Positions 14,431-23,162 are shown, counted from the first letter of the stretch. The stretch is DNA of 32,101 nt from Candidatus Woesearchaeota archaeon (GCA_016935175.1 JAFGRK010000003.1:1-32101); one strand, 5' to 3'. Program-made: numbers and translations. Notes: a model not told the origin generated them from the letters alone.

Positions 14431-15135
14431 TCATGAAATTACCTTGGTCGGCAAAACATCCTCAAGCTCTGCCTTGACAATAGTATACACTCCTGTGTGC
14501 TCGTTCTCCATTTTCTTATCTGCTTCTATTATATTTATCTGCTTCTTGAAGAATGGCCCGTGTATCACAAGGCTTTCTGCCTCTCCACCCTCAAAGGCTA
14601 CGTGTATGCCTACTTTGTCATGCAGCTTGACTAGCTTGTCAACATCTTTCTCTGTTAGCACTCTTCCTAGCCAGCTCTCATCAAGCCCAAGGGCAGCTAT
14701 GCTTGACAGGATTATCTTGAGGTCGTTGCCTATCATCTCTCTGAAAAGGGTTTCTGGGTTTTCCCCCCATAAAGGGCTTATGCACTCAAGCTTGAGCTCA
14801 TCACATATAGCTTGAATTCTCTCTTTCTGGTAGTTGGAGGCAAAAGCTCCTGTCACTATACCTTCAATCTTGAACTTAGCCTTGGCTTTTTTTATGGCTT
14901 TCTTCAGGTCCTTTAGCTCCTCTTCCTTTTCTCCCTCAGTCTCTTGCTGAAGAAGAGGCAGCCCCAAGGACTGGGCTTGCAGCTCAACAAGATGGATGTT
15001 AGGCGTGTGGAACATGTAGCTCTCCTTGTTCTTTGATATCATGGTTATCAGGCACACTACATCATCCTTTCGCATAGTCTTGTAAAGCGCATAAGTAGAA
15101 TCTTTCCCTCCTGAGAACAACACTCCAAGCCTCAT
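14431..15135 (-). CDS. dph6: Diphthine-ammonia ligase Dph6
   Basis: 234-residue ATP pyrophosphatase-type ligase performing the last step of diphthamide formation on the EF2 histidine (amidation of diphthine by ammonia and ATP). The PP-loop SGGKDS is at 8-13. Family blocks follow: DVVCLITMISKNKESYMFHTPN, VTGAFASNYQKERI with the substrate-side ASNYQ motif, SPLWGENPETLFREM and the GIHVAFEGGEAESLVIHGPF block. Matches the length of archaeal Dph6 (about 220-240). The methyltransferase of the same pathway, DphB, is at 26464-27222. TTTAAAAA-like boxes lie upstream. Confidence 0.93.
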   Translation of the reverse strand: MRLGVLFSGGKDSTYALYKTMRKDDVVCLITMISKNKESYMFHTPNIHLVELQAQSLGLPLLQQETEGEKEEELKDLKKAIKKAKAKFKIEGIVTGAFASNYQKERIQAICDELKLECISPLWGENPETLFREMIGNDLKIILSSIAALGLDESWLGRVLTEKDVDKLVKLHDKVGIHVAFEGGEAESLVIHGPFFKKQINIIEADKKMENEHTGVYTIVKAELEDVLPTKVIS

Positions 15136-15201
15136 GCATATAAGGATAGTTAGAATAATTTAAAAATGTATTGAGTCAGCTAACCATCTCAACCTAATAG
15201 C

Positions 15202-15489
15202 TCAGTCAAACCCCTCTGCGCTGAGCCTTTTTTTCTTTTGGTTAGCATAACCTGCAACCATGGCAACAGAAATGATTATTATCATGATGCCGATGGTTGA
15301 CAAGGCATTGCTGTCCTCAAGGCTTATGGCTGCAGGAGCACCTACTGTCGGGCCTAGTTCCTGGCATTCACCTGACAGGCAATTCTCAGCCACTGCAAAG
15401 CCAGTGACTCCTCCTCTCATGAAGAATATTCCGAGTATGGTGAATAATCCTAATAAAAGATAGTATGCCTTTAGATGATGTGCCTTCAT
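15202..15489 (-). CDS. Small two-segment membrane protein, unknown function
   Basis: 95 residues. A membrane segment at about 8-32 (ending in GVTGFAV), a short external stretch with two cysteines (CLSGEC) and Pro/Gly, a second segment at about 64-84 and a basic Lys/Arg end. The layout suggests both ends in the cytoplasm or a cleaved signal followed by a tail anchor. No known family recognised. Divergent from lonB, 110 nt away; a TATTTAAAG-like box lies between. Confidence 0.6.
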   Translation of the reverse strand: MKAHHLKAYYLLLGLFTILGIFFMRGGVTGFAVAENCLSGECQELGPTVGAPAAISLEDSNALSTIGIMIIIISVAMVAGYANQKKKRLSAEGFD

Positions 15490-15551
15490 AACAATACTTT
15501 TTAATGGCTGAGTATTTAAAGTTTTGTTTCCGCCATGACATCAGGGTAATC

Positions 15552-15591
15552 TTTATAAATGGCTTCTTACTCTCGTAATTAGTAAGGTGAG
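15552..15591 (+). promoter_or_regulatory. Promoter and ribosome-binding site of lonB
   Basis: TATA box TTTATAAA (15552-15559) and the ribosome-binding site AAGGTGAG (15584-15591), eight bases before the ATG at 15600. Unlike most genes here, this one has a short leader. Confidence 0.65.
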
Positions 15592-15599
15592 CAAACATT

Positions 15600-17495
15600 A
15601 TGGTGAGTGAGAATAATTTTAAGACTACTGCTGACATCAAGGTTTCTAATAAGATTGTTGACCAGGTGATAGGCCAGGAAGAGGCTGTCAGGGTAATCAA
15701 GAAGGCCAGCAAGCAAAGAAGGCATGTCTTGCTGATAGGTGAGCCTGGCACTGGCAAGTCAATGCTTGGCATAGCTTTAGCTGAGCTTTTGCCCAAGGAG
15801 AAGCTGGCAGACATATTAGCCTTTCCCAACCCTAATGATGAGAACACACCGCTCATAAGGACTGTGCAAGGAGGCCAGGGGAGGGAAGTCGTGGCTAAGG
15901 CCAAGGTGCAGAACACCAAGCTCTTCAAGTTCTTAAGCCCAGTATCTATCCTGCTGATTGCGCTAAGCCTTTACTTTTCTTTCAGGTTCTATTATATGTG
16001 GCAGGCCAAGGAGATATCTGACATAGTATTCTCTGCCTCGATGATTGTGATGTCTTTCATGTTCCTGGGATTGATGTTTGTTTTTGCCCTTGGGAAGAGG
16101 ATGATGCCTCAGAATTCCCAGAACGCAGTTCCTAAGCTGGTAGTGGATAATTTCAAGAAAGAGCACGCGCCTTTCCTTGACGCCACAGGGGCGCACGCAG
16201 GAGCCTTGCTTGGCGATGTTCTCCACGACCCTTTTCAGAGCGGAGGGCTTGGGACTCCTGCGCATGAAAGGATTGTGGCTGGAATGATCCATAAAGCCCA
16301 CATGGGAGTTTTATTCATTGATGAGATAGCTACTTTGCAGCCCCACACCCAGCAAGAGCTCTTGACTTCCTTGCAAGAAGGCAAGTACTCCATCACCGGG
16401 CAGAGCGAGAGAAGCGCTGGCGCAATGGTCAGGACTGAGCCTGTGCCTTGCAGCTTCATACTGGTGGCTGCTGGCAACATGGAGACTATTAAGCACATGC
16501 ACCCTGCCCTTAGGAGCAGGATCAGGGGCTATGGGTATGAGATTTACATGAAAGAGACCATGCCTGACACTCCTGAGAACAGGCATAAGATAGCAGTCTT
16601 TGTAGCCCAGGAAGTCAGCAAGGACAAGAAGATACCTCACTTCACCCGCGAAGCAGTGGATTACATTGTTGAGGAGGCCAGGAGAAGGGCTAATAGGAAA
16701 GCGCACTTAAGCCTTATATTCAGGGAGCTAGGGGGGATTGTGAGGGCTGCAGGAGACTTGGCTGTTGAGGAAGGAGCCAAGGTAGTGGAGAAAGAGCATA
16801 TAATCAAGGCAAAAAAGGTTGCTAGAAGCTTGGAACAGCAGATTGCTGACAAGTACATTGAGCGAAAGAAAGAATACGACGTCATAGTCACCAGCGGCAA
16901 AAGAGTTGGAAGGGTTAATGGCTTGGCTGTGATTGGCAGCGGAAGCACTTACTCAGGAATAATATTGCCTATTGAGTCAGAGATCACTCCTGGAGGCAAG
17001 GAAAGGAATATCATAGCCACAGGAAAGCTTGGTGAGATTGCCAAGGAAGCAGTCACCAATGTGAGCGCCATTGTCAAGAGGTATTTTGGCGAGGATATCA
17101 AGAACAAGTATGACATCTATGTCCAGTTCCTGCAGACCTATGAAGGTGTTGAGGGCGACAGTGCCAGCATAGCAGTAGCCACAAGCATCATCTCTGCGCT
17201 TAAGAAAATCCCTATCAAGCAAGAAATAGCCATGACTGGAAGCCTTAGTGTCAGGGGAGAAGTATTGCCTGTCGGCGGTGTGAGCTCAAAGGTTGAGGCA
17301 GCTATTGACACCGGCATAAAGAAAGTGATTGTGCCCAAGAGCAACATGCAGGATATTGTGATTGACAAGAAGAAGCTTGAGAAGATAAAGCTGATACCTG
17401 TTGAGAACATAAGCGAAGTACTAAAGGAAGCCTTGGACTGGAAGGGAAAGCAGAAGATACTTGACATGATAACCAGGAGCAATGGGAAGAGGTAG
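15600..17495 (+). CDS. lonB: Archaeal Lon protease (LonB)
   Basis: 631 residues, a membrane-bound ATP-dependent protease that degrades damaged proteins. Order: Walker A GEPGTGKS (47-54); inserted pair of membrane segments (about 108-130 and 138-163), the LonB hallmark; Walker [11 protein letters not shown] (about 235-244); AAA lid with arginine finger region; C-terminal protease domain with the Ser-Lys dyad, Ser in EGDSAS (about 520) and Lys in GGVSSKVEA (about 563). LonB keeps its active sites on the cytoplasmic side. No N-terminal substrate domain, as usual for archaeal Lon. The end KRSNGKR-like basic tail is ordinary. Confident call. Confidence 0.96.
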   Translation: MVSENNFKTTADIKVSNKIVDQVIGQEEAVRVIKKASKQRRHVLLIGEPGTGKSMLGIALAELLPKEKLADILAFPNPNDENTPLIRTVQGGQGREVVAKAKVQNTKLFKFLSPVSILLIALSLYFSFRFYYMWQAKEISDIVFSASMIVMSFMFLGLMFVFALGKRMMPQNSQNAVPKLVVDNFKKEHAPFLDATGAHAGALLGDVLHDPFQSGGLGTPAHERIVAGMIHKAHMGVLFIDEIATLQPHTQQELLTSLQEGKYSITGQSERSAGAMVRTEPVPCSFILVAAGNMETIKHMHPALRSRIRGYGYEIYMKETMPDTPENRHKIAVFVAQEVSKDKKIPHFTREAVDYIVEEARRRANRKAHLSLIFRELGGIVRAAGDLAVEEGAKVVEKEHIIKAKKVARSLEQQIADKYIERKKEYDVIVTSGKRVGRVNGLAVIGSGSTYSGIILPIESEITPGGKERNIIATGKLGEIAKEAVTNVSAIVKRYFGEDIKNKYDIYVQFLQTYEGVEGDSASIAVATSIISALKKIPIKQEIAMTGSLSVRGEVLPVGGVSSKVEAAIDTGIKKVIVPKSNMQDIVIDKKKLEKIKLIPVENISEVLKEALDWKGKQKILDMITRSNGKR

Positions 17496-17579
17496 ATTTT
17501 TAGCTGGTTCTAAAGGTTATTTTTTATCAACAGTTTTTGCCCTGGATACCTTAGTCTTTGATGCAAAAACCACACAAAT

Positions 17580-17685
17580 AAAACCCTAAATAAAAGAAAT
17601 AGAAAAATAAGAACAGAGAAGAAACAAAAATAAAGAGAAAAGAAAAAAGAGAAAAAAAACGAAAAACAAAATAAAATAATTTGGC
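17580..17685 (-). terminator. Purine-rich tract, T-rich on the minus strand: probable terminator region
   Basis: A roughly 100-nt stretch made almost only of A and G on the plus strand between the convergent lonB and lamin-tail genes. Read on the minus strand it is a run of T clusters directly after the lamin-tail gene, which is how archaeal intrinsic termination looks. For lonB, the shorter TTATTTTTTATC near 17519-17528 may serve. Confidence 0.55.
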
Positions 17686-17688
17686 GGC

Positions 17689-18555
17689 TTAGCAGCCGCT
17701 ATTGATCTCTCCAGGAGTGCCGTAGTCTCCCAGGCCGTAGCTCACAGCTGCATTGCACCAGTTGCCTCCATTATCATTTGATGCTGCATCGTGGCTTGAT
17801 AGTCCTAGCTGAAGGCTGTAGCCAGCATTGTCCATGGAATCCCAGGGAGCAGTGCTGACATCGTAGCTTACCTGGTCTACCACTCCAGAGCTGCCATCCA
17901 GAAGGATTATTGAGTCTGCGGTGTTGCCAAGGGTGAAGCTTGAGTAGCCTACATCACAAGAAATGCCTCCGTTCACATTGCTGTCTGTGTTCTTGCACAG
18001 CACCACGTATTCTCCTGGAATTACTATCAGATCCTCAGAGAAGGTGTAGCTGTCTGTTCCTTCGTCCTGTATGCTCCAGCCATTGAGATTCACAGTGTCT
18101 TCTCCAGCATTGTACAGCTCTAGCCATTCTCCATAGGTGTCAGTCACAGCATTTGGGTTGTACATGAACTCAGTTATTATAACCTCACCTGATGTGATGC
18201 CAGTGCTGCTTCCCGCGCCAGAAACATCGTCGCATTGCGCGTTCTCTGTGAATACGCACCCAGACACAGGATTGCATTCCTGGTTGGTGCATGGGTCATT
18301 GTCATCGCAGTCCGCATCGATTATGCAGTCAGGCAGGGCCCTTCCTTCAAGAGTCGCCACCCTTAACGCAAGGGCTTGCAGCTCTCCGCTGTTAATTTGC
18401 CCTTGCAGGTTGTGGATGGCGTTCCATAATCTCAAGATAGGATTATTGAGCACACCAGTGCCTTGGGCTGTCGTTGCAAATGCTGAGGTTGATATTAGAA
18501 CAACAACCAAGCAAATTACTAAAGTCGCTAATACTATTCCTAGAATTTTTTTCAT
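17689..18555 (-). CDS. Secreted lamin-tail-domain (LTD) protein
   Basis: 288 residues. Signal peptide at 1-28 (KK, long hydrophobic run, SAFA). A short helical region (40-75), a Cys-rich calcium-like segment DCDDNDPCTNQECNP, then an LTD domain (about 125-250): VIITEFMYNPNAV, GEWLELYNAGEDTVNLNGWSI, VIPGEYVVL, LGNTADSIILLDGSSGVVDQVSY. Bacterial and archaeal LTD domains of this kind are found in secreted or surface proteins and nucleases; here no catalytic domain accompanies it. Ends with Cys. The start is supported by GGGGGTGTTAG before the ATG. Likely an adhesin or structural surface protein (inference). Confidence 0.8.
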   Translation of the reverse strand: MKKILGIVLATLVICLVVVLISTSAFATTAQGTGVLNNPILRLWNAIHNLQGQINSGELQALALRVATLEGRALPDCIIDADCDDNDPCTNQECNPVSGCVFTENAQCDDVSGAGSSTGITSGEVIITEFMYNPNAVTDTYGEWLELYNAGEDTVNLNGWSIQDEGTDSYTFSEDLIVIPGEYVVLCKNTDSNVNGGISCDVGYSSFTLGNTADSIILLDGSSGVVDQVSYDVSTAPWDSMDNAGYSLQLGLSSHDAASNDNGGNWCNAAVSYGLGDYGTPGEINSGC

Positions 18556-18600
18556 CTAACACCCCCTAAATTTTTTTATCAGAAGAGCCCTTGCAGAGGT

Positions 18601-18631
18601 GCTTTATATAATGCTATTATAAATTTTCGGA
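18601..18631 (-). promoter_or_regulatory. Promoter module of the LTD gene, copy of 10798-10828
   Basis: Minus-strand TCCGAAAATTT..ATAGCATTATATAAAG, with the TATA box about 50 nt before the ATG, leaving a leader of about 25 nt with a GGGGGTG site. Its 31 bases agree with 10798-10828 at 27 positions. Upstream of it CGGAG CTT CTCCG (18628-18640) is a short hairpin. Confidence 0.6.
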
Positions 18632-18667
18632 GCTTCTCCGACGACTTCAGAAAAAATTCGCTTATAT

Positions 18668-18697
18668 GGTTACATGGGCTGTGGTTGCATGGGCTGT
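18668..18697. repeat. 15-bp tandem duplication
   Basis: GGTTACATGGGCTGT (18668-18682) is followed at once by GGTTGCATGGGCTGT (18683-18697), one mismatch. It lies in the gap after the TPR gene on the minus strand. Confidence 0.7.
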
Positions 18698-18709
18698 TTT
18701 ATTAAGCAG

Positions 18710-19207
18710 CTATATTTGTAGCACTTCTTTTAGCACAGCAATGTTCTCTGCTGCATGAGAATAGCCAGGGGAAAGCTGCTCTACCAGCTCGTATTCCTTC
18801 AATGCCTCAAGCAGGTCATCCAGGCTCTGCTCATTGCTGTTCCTGAACTTATCCACCAGGTTGACTGCCAGGTCATAATGATAGCTAGGGTTATTTTCGT
18901 CGATAAGGATAAGCCTCCTCAGCTTGGCTACAGCCTCATCGTATTTGCCCTGGCCATTATAAAGCACTGCAAGGTTATTGAGCAGGTTCTCATCCTCGCC
19001 AAGCAGCAAGCCCGACTCATAAGCACCTATTGCTTCATCATAGTTTCCTTGCTCTGCAAAATGATTACCCAGAGAACGATAGAATTCAACATCATTCTTG
19101 AAGTCCTTGCTGCCTGTCTTCATGATGATGCCAGTTCCAAATGCGAGTCCTGCCAACAAGATAATGACTGCCAAACTCACGAATAGAATTATTGTTTTTT
19201 TCTTCAC
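18710..19207 (-). CDS. Membrane-anchored TPR protein
   Basis: 165 residues: N-terminal membrane segment (about 5-27) then about three TPR units with the W/LG/Y/A/P pattern (FYRSLGNHFAEQGNYDEAIGAYESGL, LLNNLAVLYNGQGKYDEAVAKLRRL, NPSYHYDLAVNLVDKF). Starts with GTG at 19207, preceded by GGGTGAGT. TPRs bind partner proteins; facing outside is likely if the segment is a signal anchor. A paralogue lies at 19843-20343 with the same anchor, repeat count and NPSYHYD(L/Y)A(I/V)NLV block, separated by an unknown plus-strand gene. Confidence 0.8.
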   Translation of the reverse strand: MKKKTIILFVSLAVIILLAGLAFGTGIIMKTGSKDFKNDVEFYRSLGNHFAEQGNYDEAIGAYESGLLLGEDENLLNNLAVLYNGQGKYDEAVAKLRRLILIDENNPSYHYDLAVNLVDKFRNSNEQSLDDLLEALKEYELVEQLSPGYSHAAENIAVLKEVLQI

Positions 19208-19345
19208 TCACCCACCCCTGGAACGATTACTTTACTGATCTACGTTAATATTGAGTTAATAATAAGTTGTTTTTATAAAGCTTGCTATTAAATCATCTGA
19301 TGTCAGGAAAACAGTATAAATCAATCAGCATTCCTTATCCTTAGT

Positions 19346-19792
19346 ATGGGAGACTTTTACAATCCTGAGTACGCCGTAGGCCAAATACTAGTCTGCCCCT
19401 TGGACAAGTATTCACTGAAAGGCCCTGCCAAGGCTTCGATGGTTGAATTAGGTGATGATTTTTTCCGATCAATGGGAATGGCCAAAAGCTATGAGATGAT
19501 GGATGATGAGGATGAGCACTCATGGTACATATTCAAGACTCCGGCCGGCGAGGAGCAGGCTGCAATTGACTATTTCACCAGCCTGGAGATAAAGGCATAC
19601 AACGGAGTGGTCATAAAGCCTGTTGATTGGGCTGCCCGCAGGGATTTAAGAATGGAGAAAAGAGTCAAGGACCTTGAGGTTCTTGTGGAGATGGCTGAGA
19701 GGCTGCGTGACGAACCTGAGGAGAGCACTGGGCAATACAATAAGCTGCTAAGAAAAATCACTGACTACATCACCAAGATAGAGGAACACTAG
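19346..19792 (+). CDS. Conserved-looking protein of unknown function
   Basis: 148 residues, no recognised family. About 1-95 looks like a compact alpha/beta domain (GQILVCPLDKY, SWYIFKTPAGEEQAAIDYFTSLEIKAYNGVVIKPVDW); about 100-148 is a charged helical hairpin (KRVKDLEVLVEMAERLRDE...NKLLRKITDYITKIEEH), probably a coiled coil. Acidic overall, no signal or membrane segment, so cytoplasmic. A TATA-like GTATAAATC (19312-19320) about 30 nt before the ATG points to a leaderless gene. It sits between two minus-strand TPR paralogues. Codon use looks like the neighbours, so I take it as real. Confidence 0.65.
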   Translation: MGDFYNPEYAVGQILVCPLDKYSLKGPAKASMVELGDDFFRSMGMAKSYEMMDDEDEHSWYIFKTPAGEEQAAIDYFTSLEIKAYNGVVIKPVDWAARRDLRMEKRVKDLEVLVEMAERLRDEPEESTGQYNKLLRKITDYITKIEEH

Positions 19793-19842
19793 CGAACTAG
19801 TATATAGAACTCATATATCCTAGAATCCGTGTTAATTATTAC

Positions 19843-20343
19843 TTAATTCTTACTATAGTACTGGCTCTTCAAGCCTTCAAGAAAAGCTATATTCTCATCC
19901 ACGTTCTTGAACCCCGGCTCTAACTGGTCTGCTTTCCTAAGCTCCTCTATCGCCTTCTCAATGTCCTCTATCTTGCCCTGTCCTGTCTTTTTTATCTCAA
20001 GCACCAGGTTAATGGCGTAATCATAATGGTAGCTAGGGTTTTCAGGATTTATCCCTATGAGCTTCTCAAGCTCTAGTGCTGCCTGGGCATATTTGCCTAG
20101 CTTGTTAAGCATAAAGGCAAGGTTGTTCATGGCTTTCTCATTAAGAGGGTCAAGGCTCAAGGCTTTCTTGTATTGCTCAACCGCAGGCCAGTACTCGTCC
20201 TTGATTGCAAAGGCATTGCCTGTCATGTAATAGAATTCAGGGTCATTCTTGTCTATCGGGTTGTTTGACACGATTATAGTGGTGGCGATAACTGCAGGTA
20301 TGAGGATGGCTAGCGCAACCAGGAACAATAATCTCTTTTTCAT
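19843..20343 (-). CDS. Membrane-anchored TPR protein, paralogue of 18710-19207
   Basis: 166 residues with an N-terminal membrane segment (about 4-25) and three TPR units (FYYMTGNAFAIKDEYWPAVEQYKKAL, AMNNLAFMLNKLGKYAQAALELEKL, NPSYHYDYAINLVLEI, then an end helix ENIAFLEGL). Shares layout and the NPSYHYD block with the gene at 18710, indicating a local duplication. GGTGATTAG before the ATG supports the start. Likely a scaffold on the cell exterior or membrane side; partners unknown. Function not further assignable. Confidence 0.8.
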   Translation of the reverse strand: MKKRLLFLVALAILIPAVIATTIIVSNNPIDKNDPEFYYMTGNAFAIKDEYWPAVEQYKKALSLDPLNEKAMNNLAFMLNKLGKYAQAALELEKLIGINPENPSYHYDYAINLVLEIKKTGQGKIEDIEKAIEELRKADQLEPGFKNVDENIAFLEGLKSQYYSKN

Positions 20344-20458
20344 CTAATCACCGTTGAGCTTAATTCTTAATGCTATTCTTGATAATGCTGATATTTAAAG
20401 GTTTTGGTTGACGAAAAGAACTGATTAATCATCACCAAGTAGTTACTATAGCGAAAGA

Positions 20459-20466
20459 TTTATAAT
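20459..20466 (+). promoter_or_regulatory. TATA box of glgC
   Basis: TTTATAAT, about 27 nt before the ATG at 20489, implying a leaderless transcript. Confidence 0.6.
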
Positions 20467-20488
20467 TTATAGCAAGGCACCAACTCGT

Positions 20489-21787
20489 ATGACTAAAAAT
20501 AACACCTTGGCGTTCGTGCTAGGAGGGGGAGAAGGCAAAAGGCTCTACCCGCTCACAAGGGACAGGGCAAAGCCATCAGTGCCCTTCGGAGCTAACTTCA
20601 GGGTTATAGATTTTGTGCTAAGCAACCTCTACAACTCAGGCATAAGGAAAATTTATGTGCTAGCACAGTATGAATCGTTCTCTCTCCACAAGCACCTGAA
20701 GAACGGCTGGTACCCTAAGTTCGGCACAGGAGTGAGAGAGTTCATCTCAATGTTACAGCCAGCCCACGGCCACGTTGAAAGGTGGTATAGCGGCACTGCT
20801 GATGCAATACACCAAAACCTAAGGTATGTCTCTGAAGAAAAGCCAAAGCTAGTGGATGTGTTTGGAGGAGACCACATCTATCTCATGGATGTCAACCAGA
20901 TGAACGACTTCCACACAGACTATCAGGCTGATTTGACCATATCTGCCATGCCAGTAAGAAAAGAGCTGGCAGCCAACACCTTTGGAGTGCTAATAGTGGA
21001 CAAGAAATGGCAGCTCATAGGGTTTGAGGAAAAGCCAACAAATCCAACCCCCATGCCCAACAATCCTGACTTCTGCCTGGCATCCATGGGCAACTACGTC
21101 TTCAAGCCAGATGTGTTGATGGATGAGCTAGTGAAGGATGCTAAGAAAGATACCACAAGGGACAAGGAAGTGGCACAGCATCACCCAGACAACCTATCAA
21201 CGCATGACTTTGGCTTTGATGTCATCCCAGCAATGCTGAGGGACGGGAAGAAGATTTTAGTGTATAACTTCCTTGATAACATAATAGAAGGCATGAGCCC
21301 TGAGGAAAGAGGGTATTGGAGGGATATAGGCAACCTTGACCAGTTCTATGAAGCCAACATGGAGTTCAGGAAGGAAAAGCCCCAGCTCAACCTCTACAAC
21401 CCTGAATGGGGAGTGCTTACCTTTATTGAATCATCCAACCCTGCAAAATTCATAAGCGAAGGAGGGAAGAAAGGAAGCGGAGCTGCTCTTGATTCCATTG
21501 TGGCTAATGGCTCAGTAATAGACAAATGCATAGTGGAACGCTCAGTAATATCCTACAATGTGACCATCAATCCTGATGCCAAAGTAAGTGACTCTATTCT
21601 CCTAGGCTACATAAACATAGGTGAAAGAGCAGTGGTGCAAAAGGCCATCATAGACAGAGGAGTGAATGTGCCAAAAGGAGAGGTTATCGGGCTTGACAAG
21701 GCAAAGGACAAAAAAAGAGGGTTTACCATCTCGCAAGGCGGTCTTACGGTCGTGCCAAGGAACTACAAGTTCCCAGGCCAAGAATGA
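20489..21787 (+). CDS. glgC: Glucose-1-phosphate adenylyltransferase
   Basis: 432 residues, the usual bacterial GlgC length. Makes ADP-glucose from ATP and glucose-1-phosphate. N-terminal nucleotidyltransferase motif GGGEGKRLYPLTRDRAKPSV, then PFGANFRVIDFVLSN (the PFGxxxRxIDFxLSN signature), GTADAIHQNL, GGDHIYLMD (metal-binding D), GFEEKP and a long DFGFDVIP block. The C-terminal 110 residues form a left-handed beta-helix (ERSVISYNVTINPDAKVSDSILL). Bacterial-type gene, likely acquired. With no glycogen synthase seen here, its ADP-glucose could feed the TreT enzyme encoded 16 kb upstream (inference). Leaderless TATA at 20459. Confidence 0.95.
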   Translation: MTKNNTLAFVLGGGEGKRLYPLTRDRAKPSVPFGANFRVIDFVLSNLYNSGIRKIYVLAQYESFSLHKHLKNGWYPKFGTGVREFISMLQPAHGHVERWYSGTADAIHQNLRYVSEEKPKLVDVFGGDHIYLMDVNQMNDFHTDYQADLTISAMPVRKELAANTFGVLIVDKKWQLIGFEEKPTNPTPMPNNPDFCLASMGNYVFKPDVLMDELVKDAKKDTTRDKEVAQHHPDNLSTHDFGFDVIPAMLRDGKKILVYNFLDNIIEGMSPEERGYWRDIGNLDQFYEANMEFRKEKPQLNLYNPEWGVLTFIESSNPAKFISEGGKKGSGAALDSIVANGSVIDKCIVERSVISYNVTINPDAKVSDSILLGYINIGERAVVQKAIIDRGVNVPKGEVIGLDKAKDKKRGFTISQGGLTVVPRNYKFPGQE

Positions 21788-21823
21788 TTAATTCGGTGAT
21801 GATTCGAGTTCTATTTAAACCAT

Positions 21824-21880
21824 CACTGGACAAATCCGGAATATTTTCGTTCTTAAATCCTGCCACTGGACAAATGCCGG
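21824..21880. repeat. Two direct copies of CACTGGACAAAT(G)CCGG
   Basis: CACTGGACAAATCCGG (21824-21839) and CACTGGACAAATGCCGG (21864-21880), start-to-start 40 nt, in the gap between glgC and the small gene at 21919, upstream of a TATA-like TAATAAATAAAAG. The 40-nt period is about four helical turns, fitting a factor that binds two sites on the same face. Confidence 0.55.
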
Positions 21881-21918
21881 CGTCAGGTTAATAAATAAAA
21901 GCTACGCTTGCACATTCT

Positions 21919-22164
21919 ATGAAGCAAGAATTCATAACCATCAACAGCACAATACAAGATTATGATGAGTATGTCAAGAACGTCATCCTGCTCAAAAACT
22001 ACCTCAAGAACAAGATAAAGGAGTTGTTGTTTGAGGAAAGCTTTATCCTAACAGAAAACCATAACAGCAAGTACCATGAGTCAACACTGACATTCTACAA
22101 CCAGGAGAAGGATTTACAGGTAGAAGTGATGATAAAGAAGAAGAATAATGAGAATTTTGTATAG
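21919..22164 (+). CDS. Small protein of unknown function
   Basis: 81 residues, no recognised family. A helical N-terminal half (DYDEYVKNVILLKNYLKNKIKELLFEE) and a beta-like second half (KYHESTLTFYNQEKDLQVEVMIKKK), ending in a charged tail. The ATG lies 18 nt after a TATA-like box, so the mRNA would be nearly leaderless. Direct repeats just upstream may regulate it. It converges on kae1 with a 10-nt gap. No signal peptide or membrane segment. Its own promoter favours a real gene, but no function can be named. Confidence 0.55.
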   Translation: MKQEFITINSTIQDYDEYVKNVILLKNYLKNKIKELLFEESFILTENHNSKYHESTLTFYNQEKDLQVEVMIKKKNNENFV

Positions 22165-22175
22165 CTCTTACTTTG

Positions 22176-23162
22176 CTAGCGCCACTTCACATCTACCTGG
22201 TCAGTGCGCTCATAAGGCCTTATGCCTGCCTCTTCGACATTGGTGCTCATGCCTGCCTTGAACATCTCAAGCCCTGCAATCGCTATCATGGCTGCATTGT
22301 CAATGAAGAACTGGTTCTCAAGCACAAAGCTCTCTGCTCCTCTCTCCTCGCACATGAGCCTGCACATCTCCTGCAAGCGCTTGTTGCAGGCAACCCCCCC
22401 GCCAAGCAGGAGCTCTGTCTTGCCTGTGTGGGCCATAGCCCTCTCAGCAACTTCCACCAGCATTGCAAAAACAGTCTCCTGGACACTATAGCACAAATCC
22501 TCTTTTGAATAGTGGCCTGACTTAATCTTCTGGCTAAGGTTGGTCTGCAGGCCACCAAGGCTTATGTCCATTCCCTTAACACTGTAAGGCAGCTTGATGT
22601 ACTTCTTGCCTTGCATAGCATATTCCTCAATCTTAGGGCCTCCTGGAAAGCCCAGCTCTAGCTCCCTTGCAAAGCTGTCGAGGAAGTTGCCAACGCCAAG
22701 GTCTAAGGTCTCACCGAAAACTCGGTATTTGCCTGCCTCATAAGCAATCACCTGGGTATTGGCGCCAGAAGCGTAGAGAAGGACTGGGTCCTTGGCTTTT
22801 GTCAGGAACCTCCCTATCTCAAGATGGGCAATGCAATGGTTAACCCCTATGAGAGGCTTTTTGAGCAAAAGGGCAAGGCTCCTTGCAGTGCCAGCGCCAA
22901 TCCTAAGGCAATGACCTATTCCAGGCCCCTGGCTGAAAGCTATAAGACCAACCTGCTCAGGCTTGATGCCTGCTTTATCAAATGATTGGCTAAGCACCTC
23001 TCCAAGCACTTCAACATGGTGATCTGCCACCTCAGCAGGGATAAGGCCTCCCTTGGTAGTCTTATAGGCATTTATGACATTGGAAAGGACTTTCTTGCCC
23101 TTATCATCTACTATGCTTATTCCAAAGGTGTGCGCAGTACTCTCTATACCTAGGCATATCAT
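22176..23162 (-). CDS. kae1: Kae1, tRNA t6A threonylcarbamoyltransferase subunit
   Basis: 328 residues, ASKHA fold. Transfers the threonylcarbamoyl group from TC-AMP to A37 of ANN-decoding tRNAs within the KEOPS complex. Metal ligands H109 and H113 are in NHCIAHLEIG, the third in FIDNAAM; GIESTAHTFGIS is the first nucleotide-binding block; ASGANTQVI and LLLGGGVACNKRL complete it. No fused Bud32 kinase domain, unlike some archaea, and Bud32 is not in the window. TATA (TTTATAAA-like) at about 23187-23195 overlaps the stop of the upstream lipoprotein gene, giving a leaderless transcript. Confidence 0.95.
   Translation of the reverse strand: MICLGIESTAHTFGISIVDDKGKKVLSNVINAYKTTKGGLIPAEVADHHVEVLGEVLSQSFDKAGIKPEQVGLIAFSQGPGIGHCLRIGAGTARSLALLLKKPLIGVNHCIAHLEIGRFLTKAKDPVLLYASGANTQVIAYEAGKYRVFGETLDLGVGNFLDSFARELELGFPGGPKIEEYAMQGKKYIKLPYSVKGMDISLGGLQTNLSQKIKSGHYSKEDLCYSVQETVFAMLVEVAERAMAHTGKTELLLGGGVACNKRLQEMCRLMCEERGAESFVLENQFFIDNAAMIAIAGLEMFKAGMSTNVEEAGIRPYERTDQVDVKWR

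Noticed and set aside
17580-17685. A-rich tract as an origin of replication
   Set aside because: It is a purine-rich run with no repeated origin boxes and no Orc1/Cdc6 gene next to it; termination of the convergent minus-strand gene explains it better.
22176-23162. Kae1-Bud32 fusion
   Set aside because: The protein ends after the Kae1 C-terminus and no kinase motifs follow; the next gene is convergent.
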